The notes under the pieces: generated by a model
Databases searched by the model: none
Seen by the model: the letters and a program-made list of their open reading frames with translations, nothing else
What the model was told of the DNA's origin: nothing
Position numbers and translations under genes: made by a program
Shown here: one piece after another, positions 29,206 through 35,747 of the stretch
How the letters are laid out: every line of letters starts with the position of its first letter
Numbering within the stretch: position 1 is the first letter of the stretch
Assembly (NCBI GenBank): GCA_012800435.1
Contig: JAAZJH010000017.1
Span: 1-35,747 of the forward strand
Origin: Clostridiaceae bacterium
GTDB lineage: Bacteria > Bacillota > Clostridia > Saccharofermentanales > DTU023
Reading direction: 5' to 3'
DNA length: 35,747 nucleotides

Positions 29206-30573
29206 ATGTCCCGGGCAAAATTGACACGACTCATTATAAAAAATGCGCGACTATTGCTTCCTGATTTTACCTTATCCGGGTTGCACACCGTCGTTGTTTC
29301 CGGCGGTCATGTAAGTGACATTTTTGCCGCAGAGAATGCTTCGACTCTGACTAAAGACGAGAAGATCAATTCTGCCGATCTTCTTGATCTTAAAGGAAAC
29401 CTTTTAATCCCCGGATTTACGGACCGTCATACGCATGTCGCGCAACAAATGTTGCACGGCCGCACGAGTGAGCAGTATCCCATGGTTTGGAGACGTATCC
29501 TTGTTCCTTTCGAGTCGGCTCTCACTCCAGAAGATATGCGTGTCAGTGCTTCTTTAGCCATCGCCGAAATGCTTTCAGCGGGCATTACTCATTTTGCCGA
29601 TGCGGGCGGCCCTCACATGGATCAAGTCGCCTCTGTAGTGGAGTCGTCCGGGATCAGGGCGACGCTTTCTATGTCAGCCATGGATATAAGCGATGGGTTT
29701 AATAAAAAGCTTAGTCACAAAACAGACGAACTGCTCGATCTGCAAGATCATTTCTTTGCGACATTTGATGGCGCTGCCGACGGACGCATCAAGGTTTATT
29801 TCGCGCTCAGACAACTTATGAACTGCAGTCAAGAGCTCGTTCGACAAACAGGTTTATTGGCCAAAGAAAGAAAAACCGGCGTTCACATGCATCTATGTGA
29901 GCACCGCGAAGAAGTAAGGTATTGCCTAGAGCATTATCAAGAACGGCCTGTACCGTTTCTGCAAAAGCAAGGTGTATTGAATGAATATTTGTTGGCAGCT
30001 CACGGGGTGTTGTTGACAGCGGAAGATATCAGGATGCTGGCGGAAGCAAAAACAACTGTCGTCCACTGTCCGACTTCTAATTTGCATAGTCACGGCATTC
30101 CTAACGTTGTCGCGGAATTAGAGCACGGAGTTCGACTCGGACTGGGATGCGACGGAGCATCTTCCACGATGCACGACTTGTTCAATCAGGCGCGCATTCT
30201 CCAAAGCGTGATCATGGTTGATCAAGGACTTCCTGTTTTTGATCCGTTTGCCTTACGAGCTGACGTGCTTTTGCATCTATTCGGCCGTTCCTCGGACGAT
30301 ATTTTAGAACAGGGCAGACCTGACAAGTCGATCCAATCAGGCGACACCGCGGATCTTATTGTTATTGACTTGTCCTCGACTCGCTTCTGGCCTTCCGATC
30401 GAATGGCGCACCATCTCGTGACGTCGGCCACAGGACAAGACGTGATCCATGCGATTGTCGACGGACGAGTCGTCATGAAAAATAGAGAAGTCCTCTTTAT
30501 CGATGTTGAAAAAACGAAGCATGAGGCAGAACAGAGATTGCCGGCGATTCTTGCACGCGCTGAGTATGCGTAA
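29206..30573 (+). CDS. Amidohydrolase-family purine/nucleoside deaminase
   Basis: A 455-residue amidohydrolase of the ATZ/TRZ/SAH-deaminase/guanine-deaminase group. Metal and catalytic motifs are intact: PGFTDRHTHVAQQMLHG, VHMHLCEHREEV (His and Glu), LLAAHGVLLTAED (His), HCPTSNLHSHGI and LGLGCDGASSTMHDLFNQ (Asp). A C-terminal beta-sandwich contains GDTADLIVIDL. Start ATG 29206 is two bases after the deoD stop; the open frame upstream of it is read-through within deoD. Members deaminate guanine, 8-oxoguanine, adenosine, S-adenosylhomocysteine or pyrimidines; the operon favours a purine released or imported here. Residues alone do not settle which. Confidence 0.85.
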   Translation: MSRAKLTRLIIKNARLLLPDFTLSGLHTVVVSGGHVSDIFAAENASTLTKDEKINSADLLDLKGNLLIPGFTDRHTHVAQQMLHGRTSEQYPMVWRRILVPFESALTPEDMRVSASLAIAEMLSAGITHFADAGGPHMDQVASVVESSGIRATLSMSAMDISDGFNKKLSHKTDELLDLQDHFFATFDGAADGRIKVYFALRQLMNCSQELVRQTGLLAKERKTGVHMHLCEHREEVRYCLEHYQERPVPFLQKQGVLNEYLLAAHGVLLTAEDIRMLAEAKTTVVHCPTSNLHSHGIPNVVAELEHGVRLGLGCDGASSTMHDLFNQARILQSVIMVDQGLPVFDPFALRADVLLHLFGRSSDDILEQGRPDKSIQSGDTADLIVIDLSSTRFWPSDRMAHHLVTSATGQDVIHAIVDGRVVMKNREVLFIDVEKTKHEAEQRLPAILARAEYA

Positions 30574-30588
30574 AAAAGGAGGTCACCT

Positions 30589-32121
30589 GTGGGCGTTGAA
30601 TTGCTGAGAGTAGATTCAATAACGAAGGTTTTTGACGGCGGTATTATCGCGAATCAGGATATTTCACTGACTATTTTACAAGGTGAAATTCACGGCATCG
30701 TCGGCGAAAACGGCGCGGGAAAATCGACCTTGATGAAGATTCTCTACGGGATGGAGAATCCGACAAGCGGCGCTATTTATTTAGAAAATGAGCGTCTTGA
30801 ATTGCGTACGAGTCGCGATGCCATCGAAAAAGGCATCGGCATGGTGCATCAGCACTTTATGCTGATCGAAGAGCTTTCCGGCTGGGAAAACTTTCGCTTA
30901 GGACTTGAGGGGAAACCCTTTCTTATCCATAGACAAGACGATCTGAACGAATTGCGTGAGGCCGATAAAAAGTACCAGTTGAACGTCGATGGAAGTCTGC
31001 TTGTGCGCGACATGAGCGTGGGTATGAAGCAAAAGCTGGAAATCCTTAAAATCCTGCACCGAGGTGTTAAGCTCCTTATTCTTGACGAACCGACAGCAGT
31101 GCTGACGCCGCAGGAAACGGATGAGCTGTTCGCGCGTCTAAGCGATTTGAAGAAGCAAGGCGTCACGATTGTCTTTATCTCACACAAATTGAATGAAATT
31201 CGCCAGATTTGCGACCGAATCACCATCTTGCGCGACGGTCGGAACATGGGCACATACCCGGTCGGAGGCCTTAGCAACGAGAAAATATCGGAGCTTATGG
31301 TCGGTCGGGAAGTCAGTCAGACAATAGATAAACCTTTCCAAGAACCGGGTGATGTCGTAATCCATGCCGAAAATTTGAAACAAGCCGACGTTCACGGCGT
31401 CGAAAAGTTGGTAAACGTCGATATTACCTTGCGCGCCGGTGAAATACTCGGCATTGCAGGCGTCGATGGAAACGGGCAGAACGAATTGTTTAACGTACTC
31501 ACCGGGCAAGCGAAAGATTATGTCGGCCAGATCTTTTTTGAAGGGGACGACGTCCATCATATATCGATCAATCAGTTGAACAAATTGGGGCTATCTAAGG
31601 TACCTGCCGATCGCATGAAAGACGGTGTCTGTAAAGAGCTGACGATTTGGGAAAATTTGTTTTCACCCAGAATCAAGAACTTTACCAGCAAGTTCGGCGC
31701 ACTAAAACAGAAAAAGATCGACGAAGAAGCGCGTAAACTCATCAATGATTTTCAGATCAAAGCGAATGCCCCCTCACAAAGAGTGCAAACACTGTCGGGG
31801 GGAAACATTCAAAAAGTTGTCGTTGCCCGCGAATTCAGTACTGATGTGCATGCGCTGATCTTGAATGAGCCGACTCGCGGCATCGATGTTGGAGCTATCT
31901 CATTCATCCATCAGCGGATTCTGGAGATGCGGGAAAAGGGAAGTGCGATTTTGCTGATAAGTTCCGATTTGGGCGAGCTTCTCAGCTTGAGCGATCGCAT
32001 CATTGTCATGTACAAAGGCGAGGTAGTGGCTAGGTTTAACCACCAAGAGTCACCTGTGACTGAACAGGAGCTTGGACTTTACATGCTTGGTCTGAAGAAG
32101 ATGGAGTCAATGGAATCATGA
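30589..32121 (+). CDS. Nucleoside ABC transporter ATP-binding protein (NupO/YufO-like)
   Basis: A 510-residue protein with two ATPase domains, as in BmpA-type nucleoside importers. Domain 1: Walker A GENGAGKST (39-47), signature MSVGMKQKLEI and Walker B LLILDEPTAVLTPQE, then VFISHKLNEI. Domain 2 has the degenerate Walker A typical of the group (GVDGNGQNELF), signature LSGGNIQKVVVAREF and NEPTRGIDVGA. Start is GTG 30589, set by AAAGGAGGT; the amidohydrolase stop lies 15 bases before it. It overlaps the first permease by four bases (ATGA). It powers uptake through the two following permeases with the BmpA-like lipoprotein. Confidence 0.93.
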   Translation: MGVELLRVDSITKVFDGGIIANQDISLTILQGEIHGIVGENGAGKSTLMKILYGMENPTSGAIYLENERLELRTSRDAIEKGIGMVHQHFMLIEELSGWENFRLGLEGKPFLIHRQDDLNELREADKKYQLNVDGSLLVRDMSVGMKQKLEILKILHRGVKLLILDEPTAVLTPQETDELFARLSDLKKQGVTIVFISHKLNEIRQICDRITILRDGRNMGTYPVGGLSNEKISELMVGREVSQTIDKPFQEPGDVVIHAENLKQADVHGVEKLVNVDITLRAGEILGIAGVDGNGQNELFNVLTGQAKDYVGQIFFEGDDVHHISINQLNKLGLSKVPADRMKDGVCKELTIWENLFSPRIKNFTSKFGALKQKKIDEEARKLINDFQIKANAPSQRVQTLSGGNIQKVVVAREFSTDVHALILNEPTRGIDVGAISFIHQRILEMREKGSAILLISSDLGELLSLSDRIIVMYKGEVVARFNHQESPVTEQELGLYMLGLKKMESMES

Positions 32122-33233
32122 ACAAGAAAGAAATGAGTGTAAATATTCCGCCACGGCGCTCCATAATTATGGAAAACTTTAGCATTGTGCGCATTGCCAT
32201 TGCTTTAGCACTCGCGTTATCGATCGTTTTTATCATCATCTACTTCGTTGCCGATGATCCGTGGTTAGCGATCAATCGCTTAGTGGCTGGTCCTTTCCAG
32301 AGCTGGCGCAGTTTCTTCAGCGTGATCGAGAGAGCTATGCCGATTATCTTTACCGGTCTCGCCATGAATATCGTTTTGCAGAGCGGTGTTTTTAACATTG
32401 GTCAAGACGGCGCATTTTATATGGGTGCCGTGCTGGCAAGCGTCGTCGCTTTGAAACTTCCTACGATCGTAGGCGTTACGCAATTTGTTGCCATTTTTGT
32501 CTCCGCTATGGCAGGCGGCATCATATCCATGTTGCCTGTTCTGCTGTATCGCTATACGAAGGTCAATCCCATCGTTTCGGCGATCATGTTCAACTCAATC
32601 TTTTATTACGGGGGCGCGTACATCGTCAGCACATTCCTGTTGGAACGAAGCGGTACTTGGGGGAGCCACGCTTTCCCCAAAGAAGCGAAACTTGGTCTGA
32701 TGATCCCGAAAAGCAAGATGCACTGGGGAGCCCTTATCCTGTTAATCGTTTATCTGGGCGTTGTTTATCTTATGAGAAAAACGGCGTTGGGCATGAAAAT
32801 TCGCACCGTCGGTCTCAACCCTACCTTTGCCACGAACGTAGGTTTGAATTCAGGATTGATCATACTGGGAGCGCAGTTTTTAGGCGGAAGTATCGCCGGC
32901 ATGGGAGGCGCCATTGAAATGCTCGGCATGTATCAGCGCTTTTTATGGCAAGGTCCCGTCAACTACGTTTGGGACGGTTTAATGGTTCACATGCTTGCCA
33001 ACGGCAATCCTGCGTTTATTCCGGTGACGGCGATTTTTATCGCGTTTTTGCGTATCGGTTCGGAAATCATGTCGCGTTCAACCAACATACCGCCTGAAGT
33101 CGTCGCTTTCTTGCAAGGTATCGTCATTGTGTTGGTCGCTTCAAGCAAGTTCCTCTACGGTTTCAAAGCAAAATACGATCGAAAAATCTCTCTGGCCCAA
33201 GTACGGTCTGACTCGGAAGGAGAATTCGCATGA
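32118..33233 (+). CDS. Nucleoside ABC transporter permease 1 (NupP/YufP-like)
   Basis: A 371-residue integral membrane permease of the branched-chain/nucleoside type. About 9-10 hydrophobic helices follow a short cytoplasmic N-terminus (MNKKEMSVNIPPRRS). GLAMNIVLQSGVFNIGQDGAFYMGA and the loop VGLNPTFATNVGLNSG with GAIEMLGMYQRF match the longer permease of BmpA-type systems. ATGA overlaps at both ends couple it to the ATPase and the second permease. Confidence 0.92.
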   Translation: MNKKEMSVNIPPRRSIIMENFSIVRIAIALALALSIVFIIIYFVADDPWLAINRLVAGPFQSWRSFFSVIERAMPIIFTGLAMNIVLQSGVFNIGQDGAFYMGAVLASVVALKLPTIVGVTQFVAIFVSAMAGGIISMLPVLLYRYTKVNPIVSAIMFNSIFYYGGAYIVSTFLLERSGTWGSHAFPKEAKLGLMIPKSKMHWGALILLIVYLGVVYLMRKTALGMKIRTVGLNPTFATNVGLNSGLIILGAQFLGGSIAGMGGAIEMLGMYQRFLWQGPVNYVWDGLMVHMLANGNPAFIPVTAIFIAFLRIGSEIMSRSTNIPPEVVAFLQGIVIVLVASSKFLYGFKAKYDRKISLAQVRSDSEGEFA

Positions 33234-34162
33234 ACTTCATATTATCTGCAGATTTTTGGTTCTCTGTCCTAGCCGGAACGACGCCGGTGATGCTGGCTAC
33301 ACTAGCCGCGAACATCGTTTCACAATCAGGCATGTTCAATTTAGGTATTGAAGGAACGATGCTTATGAGCGCGCTCATGGGCGTGCTTGTGAGCGCGTTC
33401 ACACAAAGCCTGTTTCTTGGCATGTTAGCCGGACTCCTTTCAGGCATCATATTGTCCTTTGCCTTGGGCTACTTCACCCTTTATCTTGAAGCGCCCATGA
33501 ACTCCGTCGGCGTTGCCATCAACTTGTTCTCTGCGGGAGTAACCGTCTTTGTTCTCACCTTAATCACAGGCAGCAAGGTAACAAGCAGTTCGCTGACAAG
33601 CCTCACCTTTCCTGCCGTCCACATCCCCCTAATCCGTGATATACCGTTTCTCGGTCGCGTCTTGTCCGGACATAACCTTATTACGTACTTAGGCTGGATA
33701 TTTGCCGTAGGGCTTTCCTTTTTGCTGTATCGCACAAGGCTCGGTCTCGATATCCGGGCGACAGGGAGAAACGCCGAGGCGGCTGCCTCCGTCGGCATCC
33801 AGACGAATCGCGTGCGCTTTAAAGCGCTGTTGTTGTGCGGCATTTTCTGCGGCTTTGGCGGCATGTATCTTTCGATGGGAGCTTTGAAGTCGTTTACCGC
33901 AAACATGGTTGCCGGTCGCGGCTTTCTTTCGCTGGCTATGGATACGTTAAGCAGCAGTCATCCGCTGCTTGGCTGGGGCGGTTCGCTGCTCTACGGATTC
34001 AGTGAAACGATCACCATATATCTGCAGCTTTACAGCGATGCGGACTTAAAGGTGATTTCCGCTTTCCCTTACATTTTTATAATCCTTGTGTTAGTCATCG
34101 CGCAGCTTGCTCGCAACCTGCTCGTTAGACGTAAGAAAAATATTCAATTAAAAGGGAGGTAA
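33230..34162 (+). CDS. Nucleoside ABC transporter permease 2 (NupQ/YufQ-like)
   Basis: A 310-residue integral membrane permease, the shorter partner of the pair, with about 8-9 hydrophobic helices. SQSGMFNLGIEGTMLMSALMG and RATGRNAEAAASVGIQTNRV are the conserved family segments, followed by GGMYLSMGALKSFTANMVAG. It overlaps the first permease by four bases and ends two bases before the RarA-C-like gene, behind which the binding lipoprotein lies. Confidence 0.92.
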   Translation: MNFILSADFWFSVLAGTTPVMLATLAANIVSQSGMFNLGIEGTMLMSALMGVLVSAFTQSLFLGMLAGLLSGIILSFALGYFTLYLEAPMNSVGVAINLFSAGVTVFVLTLITGSKVTSSSLTSLTFPAVHIPLIRDIPFLGRVLSGHNLITYLGWIFAVGLSFLLYRTRLGLDIRATGRNAEAAASVGIQTNRVRFKALLLCGIFCGFGGMYLSMGALKSFTANMVAGRGFLSLAMDTLSSSHPLLGWGGSLLYGFSETITIYLQLYSDADLKVISAFPYIFIILVLVIAQLARNLLVRRKKNIQLKGR

Positions 34163-34164
34163 GA

Positions 34165-34737
34165 ATGGCTGAATATTATGATGCTTGGTCAAACACAATC
34201 ACAAAGAACGGGCTTAATGCCGATCTGGTGATTTCTGCCTTGCAAAAATGTATACGTCGTGCCGATGAAGATCTTGCCATGCGCTTTGCATATGAGCTCT
34301 ATCTGACATCGCCGTTTCATGAAGCAAAGATGTGGCAGCGTTTACTTGTGATTTCGGTAGAAGATATCGGGTTTGGCAATCCTGAAGCTCCGATTTTAGT
34401 GCGTAATTTGTTTGAGCTTCATAAAGAGTTCGATTACCACGATGGCGATCGAACGATCTTTTTCTTGCAAGCCATCCGTTATCTGTGCCGCTGCAAGAAG
34501 GAGCGATCCACCGACAACATCAAGTGTATTATCATGCGCGAATCGGCGAAAGGCGAAGTGCCGGAAATACCCGACTATGCCATTGATATGCATACCATTG
34601 AGGGACGTGAAAAAGGAAGAGACTTTGCCCACTTCTTGAACGAAGCAAGCAAAGTGACACCGCTGGCAGACGATTACGATGATCAATATCGTCAAACTTT
34701 GTTGGCGATGTATGAAGAAGAAAAAACGAATAATTAA
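34165..34737 (+). CDS. Stand-alone RarA/MgsA C-terminal-domain-like protein
   Basis: A 190-residue soluble protein that resembles only the C-terminal oligomerisation part of the RarA/MgsA (replication-associated recombination) AAA ATPases: LVISALQKCIRRADEDLAMR (about residues 20-39), WQRLLVISVEDIGFGNPEAP (about 57-76) and FLQAIRYLCRCKK. It has no Walker motifs. A good GGGAGG ribosome-binding site precedes the ATG, and the frame is intact, so it is not obviously a decayed gene. It is embedded between the transporter permease and the binding lipoprotein, so it is presumably co-expressed with purine uptake. Its role is unknown; a scaffold or regulator is possible. Confidence 0.6.
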   Translation: MAEYYDAWSNTITKNGLNADLVISALQKCIRRADEDLAMRFAYELYLTSPFHEAKMWQRLLVISVEDIGFGNPEAPILVRNLFELHKEFDYHDGDRTIFFLQAIRYLCRCKKERSTDNIKCIIMRESAKGEVPEIPDYAIDMHTIEGREKGRDFAHFLNEASKVTPLADDYDDQYRQTLLAMYEEEKTNN

Positions 34738-34782
34738 ATGTCATTTCCAAACATGGAATGATCAACCGAAAGGAGAAAACAG

Positions 34783-35747
34783 ATGAAAAAAAGAATTGCG
34801 ATTATCCTATTGGTTCTTGCCGTTCTCGTCGCGAGCGTTGCTTGTGGCGGCAAGCCGGCACCGACACCGACGGAACCTAAGGATACAGCAGAAACACCCA
34901 AAACGGATGTTACCGATCCGCCGGCACCGCCTAGTGCTGAGAAAGCCGAAATCTACGTTCTGATTAAAAACCGGGGCGATCTGTCATTCTGGGATAGCAT
35001 TGCCAGCGGCGGAGATCGGGCGGCAGTCGATTTCGCGGACAAAGCCAACGTCTACGTCATCGAGACCACAGCCGACGTGATGGCCAACCTCGATGCCATG
35101 TATGAAGCTGTTGACAAAGGCGCGAACCTGATCATCACGGCAGGAGACTACAAGGATAACGTGGCGCAACTTGCTACAGAGCACCCCGAAGTCGGTTTTG
35201 TCATGATCAGCGAAGACATGACGAAAGACGGCGACAACAACATCTACTGCATCGACTTCCGAGTGAGTGAGGCGGCCTTCCTTGGCGGCGTCGTCGCTGC
35301 TGACATCGCCTCGTCCGACAAAGACAACGTAGCCGCTACAAAGACAGTCGGATTCATCGGCGGTATGGACGAAGTCACCGTTATTCAGGAGTTCCTTTTG
35401 GGCTACATCCAGGGCGCCAAATTCTATGACCCTGAAACCAAGATCGTCACCAACTACGTTGGCGGCTGGAATGACCCGGATACAGCAAAGACACAGGCCG
35501 TCACCCAGTACAAGGATGCCGGGGTAGACGTCATCTTCGCGGCAGCCGGTGCTTCCGGTAACGGCGTGCACACCGCTGCGGCACAAGAAAACCGCTACGT
35601 TGTCGGCGTCGATACGAACCAAGCGCTCATGTACGAAAACGACCCCGAAATCAAAGCGACGTTCGTGACCTCCGTTCTCAAAGAGCTGGGGAACGGCATT
35701 TATGCGACGATCACTCGCTTCCTGAATGAAGGATTGCCTTACGGCGA
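34783..35747 (+). CDS. BmpA-family nucleoside-binding lipoprotein (partial)
   Basis: The first 321 codons of a substrate-binding lipoprotein of the BmpA/Med family; the end is outside the window. The signal peptide (KKRIAIILLVLAVLVASVAC) ends in a lipobox Cys21, followed by a Pro/Thr/Glu linker (about 24-52). The binding domain has IYVLIKNRGDLSFWDSIASG, LITAGDYKDNVAQLA, the family's FRVSEAAFLGGVVAADIA and VGFIGGMDEVTVIQEFLLGY, VIFAAAGASGNGV and VVGVDTNQ. AAAGGAGAAA precedes the ATG. It would capture purine nucleosides for the upstream ATPase and permeases, and it is placed at the end of the visible operon rather than first. Confidence 0.93.
   Translation, partial: MKKRIAIILLVLAVLVASVACGGKPAPTPTEPKDTAETPKTDVTDPPAPPSAEKAEIYVLIKNRGDLSFWDSIASGGDRAAVDFADKANVYVIETTADVMANLDAMYEAVDKGANLIITAGDYKDNVAQLATEHPEVGFVMISEDMTKDGDNNIYCIDFRVSEAAFLGGVVAADIASSDKDNVAATKTVGFIGGMDEVTVIQEFLLGYIQGAKFYDPETKIVTNYVGGWNDPDTAKTQAVTQYKDAGVDVIFAAAGASGNGVHTAAAQENRYVVGVDTNQALMYENDPEIKATFVTSVLKELGNGIYATITRFLNEGLPYG

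Overview
The window looks like chromosomal DNA of an anaerobic, probably gut-associated Bacillota (Clostridia-like) bacterium. Evidence: strong AGGAGG-type ribosome-binding sites, an AddA-type (not RecB) helicase-nuclease, an LtaS-like lipoteichoic-acid-synthase family protein, a mazG-rqcP-divIC gene order like that around B. subtilis yabN-yabO-divIC, a selenocysteine tRNA, and selenium-dependent molybdenum hydroxylase (SDMH) maturation genes. The spore-coat genes yabP and yabQ, which normally sit between rqcP and divIC, are absent, which hints at a non-sporulating lineage. Both window ends cut a gene (an ABC ATPase at the left, a BmpA-type lipoprotein at the right).

Layout. (1) 1-3546: an Amadori-product (fructosamine) catabolic unit on the minus strand: frlB-like deglycase, frlD-like kinase and a CUT2-type sugar ABC ATPase, with a divergent GntR/UTRA regulator. 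A palindromic AGAA-NN-TTCT motif lies at the start point of the catabolic promoter and recurs near the regulator gene. (2) 3564-7203: an LtaS-family membrane phosphotransferase gene and a repeat-domain lipoprotein gene. (3) 7615-12393: addA, enlarged by several low-complexity, partly tandem-repetitive insertions. (4) 12539-16555: tRNA-Sec, a CofE-like ligase, yqeB, and a yqeC-mocA fusion, which is a selenium/molybdenum cofactor maturation cluster. (5) 16690-19411 (minus): a Nudix-MazG fusion, rqcP, divIC and a nicotinamidase-like hydrolase. (6) 19584-24888: a YegP-like small protein, then a surface-polysaccharide region (phosphoglycosyl transferase, GT2, Wzy-like membrane protein, AT-rich GT4). 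(7) 25486-35747: an esterase, a LacI-family regulator, a divergent ribokinase, and a long purine-nucleoside operon (deoD, amidohydrolase/deaminase, ABC ATPase, two permeases, a stand-alone RarA/MgsA C-terminal-domain protein, BmpA-type binding lipoprotein). One perfect LacI-type palindrome overlaps both divergent promoters of the ribokinase and deoD transcripts.

How it fits together: nucleosides would be imported by the BmpA/ABC system, cleaved by DeoD, the base possibly deaminated by the amidohydrolase, and ribose possibly phosphorylated by the ribokinase. SDMH enzymes, whose cofactor genes lie next to tRNA-Sec, commonly act on purines or xanthine elsewhere, so cells of this type may ferment purines; this link is inference.

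The most unusual whole-window trait is a scatter of short tandem-repeat arrays with locus-specific units (16, 20, 24, ~25, 27, 39 and 48 bp), both between genes and inside conserved housekeeping genes. The units I could define inside genes are multiples of three; units of other lengths occur only between genes.
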